NCBI GenBank assembly: GCA_013329865.1
Contig: DUJJ01000114.1
Location: 1 to 7,930, forward strand
DNA from: Candidatus Poseidoniaceae archaeon
Lineage (GTDB): Archaea; Thermoplasmatota; Poseidoniia; Poseidoniales; Poseidoniaceae
Length of the DNA stretch: 7,930 nucleotides
Direction of reading: 5' to 3'
Shown here: piece by piece, positions 1-6,278 of the stretch
Numbering within the stretch: the first letter of the stretch is position 1
How the letters are laid out: every line of letters starts with the position of its first letter
Position numbers and translations under genes: made by a program
Notes under the pieces: model-generated
Told to the model about the DNA's origin: nothing
Seen by the model: only the letters and a program-made list of their open reading frames with translations
Databases searched by the model: none

Positions 1-598
1 CATGGCCATCATGGTCGTCGTGATCATGACCTTCATGACTGGTATCTGCTTCGGGGAATGTTAAGGTTTGAACCCCTTTTTCAGGATGAATTTCTAACTG
101 ATCTGCTTGGTCCTCGTAAGATAGCAAAGTGTTTGATACCTTATCGCCTTCAGCAAGTTGTTCGCACAAATCATTGAGTAGCATGGTCTGGTAATCTAAA
201 GTTACCTCACCACTAGGCATGGTATGGGTCATGTATGATGGTGGAGCTCCGTCTGAGGTAATTGCCGATTGAACCCAAGGTTCCAAATCTAGACCGTGGT
301 AGAAGAATACTTCACTGGAACGAAGTCTTTCTAAATCCTGAGTAGATGGTCGGTAATCGTGCACAGGCATATTACTTGTGCTCATCATCTCTACATTAGC
401 AGTATCACCGACAATCGCTGATACCAATTGCTCTACGTGGTAGGTTGATGTCATTATTGTCCCGTAGTATTCAGTGCCTTGGTCTGACCCATCGGTAGTG
501 TCGTCCGATGATTCATCAGATGATTCTATACATCCAGCTAGGCTGGTAAGAATCATTAAAGCGCTCAATACTAGTGCTCTATACGGTCTTTTGTCCAT
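1..598 (-). CDS. znuA: Metal-binding ABC transporter lipoprotein, ZnuA/TroA-like (partial, C-terminus outside window)
   Basis: Solute-binding lipoprotein of a high-affinity Zn/Mn-type ABC importer (cluster A-I), expected to face outward, tethered by a lipid. The ATG at 596-598 opens 199 codons with no stop before the edge. Residues 5-22 form a short basic then hydrophobic signal peptide ending in a lipobox, L20-A-G-C23. An acidic Ser/Asp linker follows (about 25-42). The family core begins at about 46: H54, then the metal-ligand motif H80-D-Y around 78-85, then FFYHGLDLEPW at 98-108, all typical of ZnuA/TroA. A His/Asp-rich run starts at H188 (H188, 191, 193, 196, 199), matching the charged His loop of zinc-type members. 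Later ligands, including the C-terminal lobe, lie outside. Divergent from the NikR-like regulator, which probably controls it. The gene symbol is by similarity; Mn or Ni as substrate is not excluded. Confidence 0.88.
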   Translation of the reverse strand, partial: MDKRPYRALVLSALMILTSLAGCIESSDESSDDTTDGSDQGTEYYGTIMTSTYHVEQLVSAIVGDTANVEMMSTSNMPVHDYRPSTQDLERLRSSEVFFYHGLDLEPWVQSAITSDGAPPSYMTHTMPSGEVTLDYQTMLLNDLCEQLAEGDKVSNTLLSYEDQADQLEIHPEKGVQTLTFPEADTSHEGHDHDDHDGH

Positions 599-619
599 TG
601 TCGAGGCTCCACAATGTCA

Positions 620-628
620 TATTTAATA
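620..628 (-). promoter_or_regulatory. Candidate TATA box for the ZnuA-like gene
   Basis: On the minus strand the sequence reads TATTAAATA, centred about 26 bases before the ATG at 598. This is where an archaeal TATA box would sit if transcription began at or very near the start codon, giving a leaderless or near-leaderless mRNA. A GGAG lies 8 bases before the ATG, so a short leader with a Shine-Dalgarno site is an alternative. Confidence 0.45.
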
Positions 629-673
629 GGTTGTCAAATGTTTTTATTAATGACTAATTTCAACTCAACCTGT

Positions 674-697
674 TAATATTTAACATACCAAATATTA
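674..697. promoter_or_regulatory. Perfect 8-8-8 inverted repeat, candidate metalloregulator operator
   Basis: TAATATTT (674-681) and its exact reverse complement AAATATTA (690-697) flank an 8-base spacer. It lies in the divergent region between the ZnuA-like and NikR-like genes, with its right arm on the candidate TATA box of the regulator gene. Ribbon-helix-helix regulators such as NikR bind palindromic half-sites, so autorepression and perhaps control of the divergent transporter gene is a natural reading. The arms are pure A/T in an AT-rich gap, so chance is a real alternative. The arms do not match the E. coli NikR half-site GTATGA. Confidence 0.4.
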
Positions 698-698
698 T
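690..698 (+). promoter_or_regulatory. Candidate TATA box for the NikR-like gene
   Basis: AAATATTAT is centred about 29 bases before the ATG at 723, placing the expected archaeal transcription start within a few bases of the start codon. It overlaps the right arm of the inverted repeat at 674-697, so a protein bound there would block TBP. Confidence 0.4.
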
Positions 699-722
699 TA
701 TTGCGAAACCTGTGGAAATGGC

Positions 723-1151
723 ATGAGTTCGATAGTTTCATTCAGTGCAGATGAAAATTTCCTCAAGGACCTTGATAGTCTAATTCACAAATCAGGATAC
801 AAGAACCGCAGCAGGTTTCTGCGTGATGCTGCTATCCACTTCTCAGAAATTAAGCAACGTGGTGAACTAATGAACATCGCCGACGATATCATAATCGAAG
901 GCCACATAATTACTCACTATGAGCATAAAGATGACCAAAAATTAATGGTTTCAAGAACTGGAAATGTTGAGGTTGCCGCCTATCACCACAGCAGTAGATT
1001 GGGCCACTCGTGCCACCTGAGTGTTGATGTCATACACGTCAAGGGTCGAGCATCTGACGTTAGAGAAATATACAAAAAACTGCAAAATACGCCAAATGTC
1101 GACAAGGTTTCTTTCATTATTGCCCCAATGAAAGATGAGTCATGTTGCTGA
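723..1151 (+). CDS. nikR: NikR-like ribbon-helix-helix metalloregulator with altered metal site
   Basis: DNA-binding repressor of the CopG/NikR family, 142 residues (E. coli NikR has 133). Residues 1-45 are the ribbon-helix-helix domain: an alternating strand (IVSFSA) then LDSLIHKSGYKNRSRFLRDA, closely matching the NikR pattern LDSL...GYNNRSEAIRD. Residues 55-135 resemble the C-terminal metal-binding ACT-like domain, with YEH at 66-68 and a core through VDVIHVKG to 108. By hand alignment H89 and C97 match nickel ligands H87 and C95 of E. coli NikR (same 8-residue spacing), but the H89 position is S91 and the H76 position is R78. Extra H88, H95 and H98 and a terminal Cys pair (C141, C142) could contribute ligands. 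Metal identity is therefore open; the divergent ZnuA-like neighbour favours zinc. The ATG at 718 is excluded because it meets a stop at once. Confidence 0.85.
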   Translation: MSSIVSFSADENFLKDLDSLIHKSGYKNRSRFLRDAAIHFSEIKQRGELMNIADDIIIEGHIITHYEHKDDQKLMVSRTGNVEVAAYHHSSRLGHSCHLSVDVIHVKGRASDVREIYKKLQNTPNVDKVSFIIAPMKDESCC

Positions 1152-1171
1152 ATCAACTTGAATATTGAATT

Positions 1172-1188
1172 AGCGATATTGCTTCGCT
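1172..1188. repeat. Small inverted repeat in convergent gap
   Basis: AGCGA (1172-1176) and TCGCT (1184-1188) can pair around a 7-base loop. It sits in the 50-base gap between the convergent stops of the NikR-like gene and the S15 peptidase gene. A transcript-end hairpin is possible, but no T-run follows on either strand and the stem is only 5 bp, so the terminator role is weak. Confidence 0.25.
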
Positions 1189-1201
1189 GATATGACGACG
1201 G

Positions 1202-3079
1202 CTAAGCGTTGTCTTGGCAGATTTGCGACGTGCACTGCACAGTGTCATAATACTCTCTGGTTGCCGGGTCAAATGTATCAAGTTGTAATGTTGAGCCTGT
1301 GTTGACCACTGTTACTGCAGTAGAGGCTGCTGATGGAAGATAGTCCTCGCCCGTGCTGCGCAGTGTTAGTTTGATTGTATGGCCAGCCGCGACTTCAACA
1401 TCCATTGGGAAGAATTCCATCAGAGCTGTTATCTCTTCAAAAACGGGAGTCCAGGTTTGTTCATCTGCACCACCGGCGTGATATCTAAGGTCCATTATTG
1501 CATGTCCAATGTGGATACAATCTGCACCGTCACAGTCCTCGAGCAAAGCGTAAATTTGACCCCCAACAGATGCCGTGTTGACATTGACATGGAGACGTGG
1601 TAGGCCACCGAAGTAAAGAGGTTCATCGAGAGGTGGCGTCTCATATACCGGCCCTGATGATGCATCAGGGAAAATGGTATTACCCCCACCGACAGCAGCA
1701 AGATCTGAGCTACCCAATTCCAACAATAGTTCAGTGGTATTACTCATTGGATAGCGGTCTTCAAAGCGCCACGGTCCTTGATTCGATTGAATCTCAACCC
1801 CCAACCACGGTTTTGGTCCCTCCTCCTTGAGGTAGTAGGTAAACCACTCAAGCAAGTCCTGCATCCAGTCCATTCTCACCATTTCTGGGAATGCCTCGAT
1901 ACCTCTACCAACTCCACTGCGGTCAAACATTATTTGGGGGCGATCCGGATAGTCATGGTCCCATTGGCCGAATAAGCCCTTAGCGTCAATATTGTTGTCA
2001 TATAGCAGATTGATGGTTGGCACTGCCATGTGCGGATCGACATTCCAATCGTGCATTCCTTGAATCAAGTAGACGCTACCGTTGTAATTTTCTAACACCC
2101 GGTCGAGGAAGTAGCGTTCGGCCCAGTATGTGCCGGCCGCTTCTCCGCCCCAAGCCCAGGCTGCGCCACCAGTTGCTGGCCCAGCAATGTAGTCTGGACA
2201 CATATTACCTGAATCCTCCAGGTCGCCATCGATGCCGTATGAGCCATAGACACCGTTGTGCATGATTGGTGCTCTTGCCTCGCTGCTGCCGTTACGCCAC
2301 ATCAATTCCATAACGCCGATAAGTCCCGAAATTGGCACTATTGTGGTCAGGTGTTCATTGCCGAACATCGCTGCTTGCCATGGAGTAGAGCCATCATACG
2401 ACTTACCAATCATTCCAACATTGCCGTTACTCCAATTCTGAGATCCCAGCCAAGTGACTGCCGCATCTACGCCCAGTTGCTCAGCAGTACCCATCAGGTC
2501 CATACAGTGATTTGAGCGACCAGTCCCCATAACTGAAACTTGAGCGAAAGCAAAACCATGCGGCACAATCTGCTCGATAATCATCGTGCCTAACCAGGTT
2601 CCCGGTTCTTCAATGCCGCCGGTTTCAACCGACGCCTCATCGAAATATGGACCAAACTCAGCAATCACTGGGACGGTCATTCCGTCTTCCATGATTGGCA
2701 CCCATACCGCCAAACTTACTTTGCCATTTGGCGCTGCGCCACCTTCCTCTAGCGGTAACTCGAATTCGACGAAGTGATGGGTTCCAAGCCACAAACTAGC
2801 GCCATCAGGCCCGCTAAGTGAACCATTTTTCAAGACATACGAATTCTGGTCATCGGTGTAATAATTCTGTAAATGACGGTCGGCTATCGAAGTGTAACCG
2901 TCTAACGATTCTTCGATTGCTTGGTCTTGGAGCGGAGCACCAATGGCACGACTCATCATCAGAAATACGAGAACTACGGCGACTGTTGCACCCAAAGCGG
3001 TGTTGAGGGAGCGCGTTGCACCATTGTCAGACACTGCTGCCTCATCAACGATTTCAGCCTCGTAAACCTGCTCCTCCAT
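1202..3079 (-). CDS. Membrane-anchored S15/CocE-type alpha/beta hydrolase (X-Pro dipeptidyl-peptidase family)
   Basis: Predicted exported serine hydrolase, 625 residues, a normal length for the CocE/NonD and peptidase S15 families, which cleave Xaa-Pro dipeptides, acyl amino acids or esters. An acidic N-tail (1-22) precedes a hydrophobic helix at about 28-43, read as an uncleaved anchor or signal with the enzyme outside. The hydrolase domain spans about 95-420: P144-Y145 is the usual oxyanion Tyr motif; MGTGRSN (184-190) matches the family DxRGxGxS strand; GKSYDG (225-230) is the nucleophile elbow with S227; D344 in GMHDWNV and H375 in GQWDHD complete the triad. Residues about 430-620 form the C-terminal beta jelly-roll (PepX_C-like), with Cys pairs 516/521 and 616/621 that might form disulfides. 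It follows the BtuF-like gene by 37 bases on the same strand, with no clear own promoter. Substrate cannot be told from sequence. Confidence 0.88.
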   Translation of the reverse strand: MEEQVYEAEIVDEAAVSDNGATRSLNTALGATVAVVLVFLMMSRAIGAPLQDQAIEESLDGYTSIADRHLQNYYTDDQNSYVLKNGSLSGPDGASLWLGTHHFVEFELPLEEGGAAPNGKVSLAVWVPIMEDGMTVPVIAEFGPYFDEASVETGGIEEPGTWLGTMIIEQIVPHGFAFAQVSVMGTGRSNHCMDLMGTAEQLGVDAAVTWLGSQNWSNGNVGMIGKSYDGSTPWQAAMFGNEHLTTIVPISGLIGVMELMWRNGSSEARAPIMHNGVYGSYGIDGDLEDSGNMCPDYIAGPATGGAAWAWGGEAAGTYWAERYFLDRVLENYNGSVYLIQGMHDWNVDPHMAVPTINLLYDNNIDAKGLFGQWDHDYPDRPQIMFDRSGVGRGIEAFPEMVRMDWMQDLLEWFTYYLKEEGPKPWLGVEIQSNQGPWRFEDRYPMSNTTELLLELGSSDLAAVGGGNTIFPDASSGPVYETPPLDEPLYFGGLPRLHVNVNTASVGGQIYALLEDCDGADCIHIGHAIMDLRYHAGGADEQTWTPVFEEITALMEFFPMDVEVAAGHTIKLTLRSTGEDYLPSAASTAVTVVNTGSTLQLDTFDPATREYYDTVQCTSQICQDNA

Positions 3080-3116
3080 GGTCGGGCTGAAAACCTACTC
3101 ACAAATGAGATTGATG

Positions 3117-3890
3117 CTAATTTGCACTGCCGATTAAGGACTGAAACTCGATTAATCTAGCCAGTGCTGATGCGGTTCTTGATCCAAACCAGGTCAAATC
3201 CTCACCATCAATTAACTCAACTAGTGGCGCTTTACCGCCTGCTTTCACAATTGCATCGACAATTTCTTCGCCTTCTTCAATGGTAAATTTATGTGGTTCA
3301 CTGGTCAACAAAATCAGTTCGATTTCATGCTTGATGAAGTCTTCAATTACGACCTTAGGATAGCCGTTACCCTCTGGATGTGTATCGATTACGTCGAATC
3401 CAACCATGGACAATATCCCCCCAGAATACCGCTGCGGCGAAACTGCCATCAGTGGTTTGTGCCAAATCAGTGGAATGGTGCGTAGGCCGTGGCCATCACC
3501 AACAATTTGAGTAATTGAGTCCTCACAGATTAGCGCTAATTGTTCTCCAGCATTCTCTCTGCCACATGCTGCTCCCAGACCTCTCAACATATCTGGAACG
3601 TCATTTGGAGAGGTGACATCACTGACAAAAATCTCAAAACCCTCGTCCTTGAGAGTTTGGTAGACTTCTAATGGGTTCTCCTCTTTGTCCATGACAATCA
3701 AATCGGGTTTGAGCTGCCTGATTTTTCCTAAGTTGGGGGTCTTGGTTCCACCAACTACCATTACTTGGTCAACTTTGCTTGCGGGATGAATACACCACGG
3801 CGTCCGTCCGACAATCTCGTCGAATGATAGCCCGAGGTCGAACAGCGTCTGAGTTAGCGACGGCACCAAACTCACAACTCGCATACTCAC
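3117..3890 (-). CDS. Cytoplasmic helical-backbone metal-receptor protein (BtuF/TroA-fold, cobalamin-binding-like)
   Basis: 257 residues with the fold of BtuF-type ABC substrate-binding proteins (COG0614) but no signal peptide: the first beta strand, VVSLVPSLTQTL, starts at residue 5. Conserved blocks in order: GRTPWCIHP (28-36), VGGTKTPNLGKI (46-57), LKPDLIVMDKEEN (60-72), LIWHKP (141-146), SMVGFDV (161-167), the SEP motif (197-199), and DGEDLTWFGSRT near the end (228-239). These match the signal-less subgroup usually labelled cobalamin-binding or ABC transporter substrate-binding protein. C33, H35 and H144 are possible ligand contacts. The longest reading begins with GTG at 3888-3890; an ATG two codons later (3882-3884) is an equally good start. 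An in-frame TAA upstream with no start codon between rules out a missed leader peptide. Actual ligand and role are unknown; it probably shares a transcript with the downstream S15 hydrolase gene. Confidence 0.8.
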   Translation of the reverse strand: MSMRVVSLVPSLTQTLFDLGLSFDEIVGRTPWCIHPASKVDQVMVVGGTKTPNLGKIRQLKPDLIVMDKEENPLEVYQTLKDEGFEIFVSDVTSPNDVPDMLRGLGAACGRENAGEQLALICEDSITQIVGDGHGLRTIPLIWHKPLMAVSPQRYSGGILSMVGFDVIDTHPEGNGYPKVVIEDFIKHEIELILLTSEPHKFTIEEGEEIVDAIVKAGGKAPLVELIDGEDLTWFGSRTASALARLIEFQSLIGSAN

Positions 3891-3963
3891 GGCACCAGTA
3901 AACGGTTGAAAATCATGTTTAACCCTTGCAACACCTGAGGGATGGAATCATACACTAAACCAC

Positions 3964-3983
3964 TCTGCCTAAGTTTGGGCAGA
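3964..3983. promoter_or_regulatory. Inverted repeat abutting the uppS start codon
   Basis: TCTGCC (3964-3969) and GGCAGA (3978-3983) form perfect 6-base arms around an 8-base centre, ending one base before the ATG of the cis-prenyltransferase gene. In DNA it could be an operator at the transcription start; in RNA it could form a hairpin touching the start codon if a longer leader exists. It lies in the 94-base divergent gap (3891-3984) between the BtuF-like gene and uppS, which otherwise shows only weak TATA-like sequence on either strand. Function is inferred from position only. Confidence 0.35.
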
Positions 3984-3984
3984 C

Positions 3985-4764
3985 ATGGGAATCTCTGAAC
4001 GAATGGGTGATGTGCTCGGCCAAGCGGTTGAGTCTAAACTTCTCAAAGAGGTTCAAGAGCACCCAGAGAAAGTTACTCACCTAGCCATAATCATGGACGG
4101 TAATCGGCGCTTCGCATGGAAAAGTAAGATTGCTACAGGCCTCGGTCATCGTATTGGGAAACAGAAATTAGAGACTGTATTGGATTGGGTGCTTGAACTA
4201 AACATCCCTTGGTTCACCGTTTATGCGCTATCAACCGAGAACCTTACCAGACCCCAAGACGAGTTAGACATCCTGTTCAAGTTATACATTGAGGGTCTGC
4301 GCGACATTGCTGAAGATGAGCGTATTCATGCTAACAAGGTTAAGGTGCAGATTATCGGACGCCGAGAATTACTACCAGAAGATGTTAACGAAGCAATAGA
4401 TTACGCTGAAACCAAAACCGCCGACTATGACGAATATGTCTTCACCGTATGCCTCGCATATGGTAGCCGTGAGGAGATGCTCAATGCGATTCAATCGATT
4501 GCCGCTGAACATGCTGCTGGCGATTTACCGCTAAATGCGATCGATGAAACCGCAGTATCTACCAGACTGTATACCGGTGAAATGCCAGACCCCGATTTAG
4601 TTATTAGAACGAGCGGCGAAGAGCGAATATCTAACTTTTTATTGTGGCAAATGGCTTACTCAGAACTATACTTTACCGATGTATACTGGCCATCGTTTCA
4701 GAAAAAAGACCTACTGAAAGCCGTCAGAACCTTCCAAGACCGCAGGCGCAGATACGGTGAATGA
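3985..4764 (+). CDS. uppS: Cis-prenyltransferase (polyprenyl/undecaprenyl diphosphate synthase)
   Basis: Adds isopentenyl diphosphate units in cis to an allylic primer, making the long polyprenyl diphosphate from which the dolichol-type lipid carrier for surface glycans is derived; a soluble or membrane-associated cytoplasmic enzyme. 259 residues, normal for the family. All family signatures are visible: AIIMDGNRRFA (34-44) with catalytic D38 and the GNRR diphosphate site; GLGHRIG (52-58); VYALSTEN (79-86); and the C-terminal block RTSGEERISNFLLWQMAYSE (208-227), which binds the diphosphate and Mg, followed by LYFTDVYWP. An Arg-rich tail, RRRR (253-256), ends the protein. The RRF and DWVLEL forms resemble archaeal members. 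The ATG at 3985 gives a roughly 30-residue lead before the first strand, as usual. The stop overlaps or abuts the start of the Nudix gene, so the two are almost surely cotranscribed. Product chain length cannot be told. Confidence 0.95.
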   Translation: MGISERMGDVLGQAVESKLLKEVQEHPEKVTHLAIIMDGNRRFAWKSKIATGLGHRIGKQKLETVLDWVLELNIPWFTVYALSTENLTRPQDELDILFKLYIEGLRDIAEDERIHANKVKVQIIGRRELLPEDVNEAIDYAETKTADYDEYVFTVCLAYGSREEMLNAIQSIAAEHAAGDLPLNAIDETAVSTRLYTGEMPDPDLVIRTSGEERISNFLLWQMAYSELYFTDVYWPSFQKKDLLKAVRTFQDRRRRYGE

Positions 4765-5194
4765 GATGGTCACTTGCGATGAATGCAATGGCTGGCTGAA
4801 TCCTGCCTTAGCAGTTGATGCAGCAGTCCATAGGGATGATCAAGTATTGTTAATTCAGCGGAAATTCCCGCCCATGGTCGGTTATTGGGGATTACCGGGT
4901 GGCTTTGTTGAGCGAGATGAGGACCCCTTGGATGCGGTATTAAGAGAACTCAAAGAGGAAACCGGCCTCACTGGGTCTAATCCAGAATTACTAATGGTGA
5001 TGGGTGATCCACAGCGTGACCCTCGTAAACACATCGTGAGTATTGTCTATTCGGTAACTGTTGATGCCGGAGAACCAGCAGCAGGAGACGATGCTGCCGA
5101 TGCTCGATTTTGGCCATTAAATGCTATTTTGAGCGGTGATGTCCCGATGGCTGGAGACCATCTGCAGATTGTCAAAAATTGGTTTAATCGATGA
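4757..5194 (+). CDS. Nudix hydrolase (ADP-ribose pyrophosphatase-like)
   Basis: Cytoplasmic Mg-dependent hydrolase of nucleoside-diphosphate-linked compounds, 145 residues, one complete Nudix domain. The Nudix box spans residues 49-71: G49, E55, R63-E64, E67-E68 and G70 fit GX5EX7REUXEEXGU exactly. It is preceded by the usual YWGLPGG strand (43-49) and followed by a SIVYSV strand. The substrate is not readable from sequence; ADP-ribose-like, nucleotide-sugar or simple NTP housecleaning are all possible. The N-terminus carries a CDEC (7-10) pair, a possible half of a metal knuckle. Two starts are plausible: GTG at 4757, overlapping the uppS stop by 8 bases, and ATG at 4766, one base after the stop. 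Either way translation is probably coupled to uppS. The 3' end overlaps the convergent DUF354 gene by 11 bases. Confidence 0.9.
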   Translation: MNEMVTCDECNGWLNPALAVDAAVHRDDQVLLIQRKFPPMVGYWGLPGGFVERDEDPLDAVLRELKEETGLTGSNPELLMVMGDPQRDPRKHIVSIVYSVTVDAGEPAAGDDAADARFWPLNAILSGDVPMAGDHLQIVKNWFNR

Positions 5195-6212
5195 GTTTCA
5201 TCGACAGAAAACCAGCCAACTGACTCCGAGCGTCCGGCCACTCTTCGGTTTCTATTGCGTCGGTCAAATACATTCCTGCCAAAAATTGTGCTAACATATT
5301 TTGCCACCCATCGCCTTCACATGGCTCGGACCAAACGAACAGTGGATAGCCATCTTCCTGTAACCGGTTGATGAAGCCGCGCTTTGCCTTGGTAACCAGC
5401 AACGTTGGAGTACCAAGTAATGCAGCCTCGCTCGCTAGAGTTACTGATTGGGTTATGACCCCGTCGTGCCTAGACAACTCTCGATCGAGTAACCAGACAT
5501 CACCATCATACTCGTCTTCACTGGCACTCGTTATCTTGAGACCGTCGTAAGCAGAATCTGGTATGGCTAACAATTCATTAGAATCGTGTATTCCGCCTCC
5601 TTTGAGTAATCTTACCAAAACATTGGGTGGTTCGCTTACCTTGTTAGGATGGATTCCCGGACTCAGATGAACGTGCCCATGTAAGCCGTTGAGGCGATTG
5701 ATTTTGATGCCGTTTGCGGCAGCTCTAGACAAAAATCCACCGTCGATGGAACTGTCCCAATGACTTGGAACTATGATATGGGTAGCACCTTTCAGTGCTA
5801 GGTTATGTGCAACGTGATTTACTTCAGTATCACTGATGTAATATCGATGCGTAATACTTCGTAACGTTCTCTTCAAGAGAGGCGAGCGCCATGCGAGTAA
5901 TTCCAATGCCGCACCAACCACCACAATCCTCGATATGGGTTGGCCAGTTCTGCAACATTGTGCCAAAAATCGGTAGCTAGAGCGCCACCTGTTGAGCGCT
6001 TTTCGCCGTTTTTTGTCACCGACAGGGCGCTCAACCCAGTGAATTTGCCGGCGTGGGATATGCCCGTCGCCTTGCTCAATCATCTGTTCTACTTCTTTGC
6101 GTTTAGTTGCAATAATGACGTCGTTGTTGTTTGAACAACGTAAGAAAGGTGCTAGCAGGCGAACATGGGCAGGATGGTCCAAAACCCAACATGTCCGCAT
6201 ATTGCTGCCCAT
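5184..6212 (-). CDS. DUF354 family protein (GT-B-fold, glycosyltransferase/UDP-GlcNAc 2-epimerase-like)
   Basis: 342 residues resembling the archaeal-rich DUF354 family, whose GT-B fold is related to UDP-GlcNAc 2-epimerases and glycosyltransferases; no member activity is assigned here. The N-terminal lobe opens with WVLDHPAHVRLLAPFL (9-24), the family nucleotide-fold strand plus helix. Later blocks are ISDTEVNHVAHNLAL (126-140), ATHIIVPSHW (143-152), LNGLHGHVHLSP (174-185) and the C-lobe motif DGVITQSVTLASEAALLGTP (250-269), equivalent to the usual GGT...EAALLGTP sugar-nucleotide loop but with QSVT in place of GGT. No signal peptide or membrane helix is seen, so it is probably cytoplasmic. 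The first ATG is at 6212; M5 (6198-6200) is a good alternative because the family normally starts right at this first strand. The neighbouring uppS and sugar-phosphate mutase suggest a role in surface glycan synthesis, by inference. Confidence 0.78.
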   Translation of the reverse strand: MGSNMRTCWVLDHPAHVRLLAPFLRCSNNNDVIIATKRKEVEQMIEQGDGHIPRRQIHWVERPVGDKKRRKALNRWRSSYRFLAQCCRTGQPISRIVVVGAALELLAWRSPLLKRTLRSITHRYYISDTEVNHVAHNLALKGATHIIVPSHWDSSIDGGFLSRAAANGIKINRLNGLHGHVHLSPGIHPNKVSEPPNVLVRLLKGGGIHDSNELLAIPDSAYDGLKITSASEDEYDGDVWLLDRELSRHDGVITQSVTLASEAALLGTPTLLVTKAKRGFINRLQEDGYPLFVWSEPCEGDGWQNMLAQFLAGMYLTDAIETEEWPDARSQLAGFLSMKLID

Positions 6213-6216
6213 GAGT

Positions 6217-6229
6217 TTGAGTTACTCAA
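6217..6229. repeat. Short palindrome in DUF354/ridA divergent gap
   Basis: TTGAG and CTCAA surround TTA, giving a 13-base palindrome within the 66-base gap between the DUF354 start and the ridA start. It lies 4 bases upstream of the first DUF354 ATG, where a transcription start or operator could be. The gap otherwise shows no clear TATA box. A palindrome this short is easily chance. Confidence 0.2.
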
Positions 6230-6278
6230 TGCATCGGAAATTAGTCAAGTTGAAGGGCTGCTTACCCGAGGAACCATC

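Noticed and set aside
507..526. Direct repeat GATGATTC (507-514 and 519-526)
   Set aside because: It is inside the ZnuA-like gene and simply encodes the repetitive Ser/Asp/Glu linker after the lipobox.
628..671. AGGTTG (628-633) and CAACCT (666-671) as an inverted repeat
   Set aside because: Six-base arms separated by 32 bases in a 124-base gap are expected by chance; the tighter palindrome at 674-697 is the better operator candidate.
1379..3006. Several open frames of 60-85 codons on the plus strand opposite the S15 hydrolase gene
   Set aside because: They lie fully antisense to a gene with clear family motifs, show no domain-like composition and no sensible start context; they are shadows of its codon usage.
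5047..5550. Open frames antisense to the Nudix gene (5047-5307, minus) and the DUF354 gene (5368-5550, plus)
   Set aside because: Both are opposite genes with clear family motifs and have low-complexity or Ser-rich translations without recognisable features.
6165..6278. Extended N-terminus for RidA from the ATG at 6165
   Set aside because: The extra 38 residues overlap the start of the DUF354 gene on the other strand and do not resemble RidA; the ATG at 6279 falls at the family N-terminus and has a GAGG upstream.
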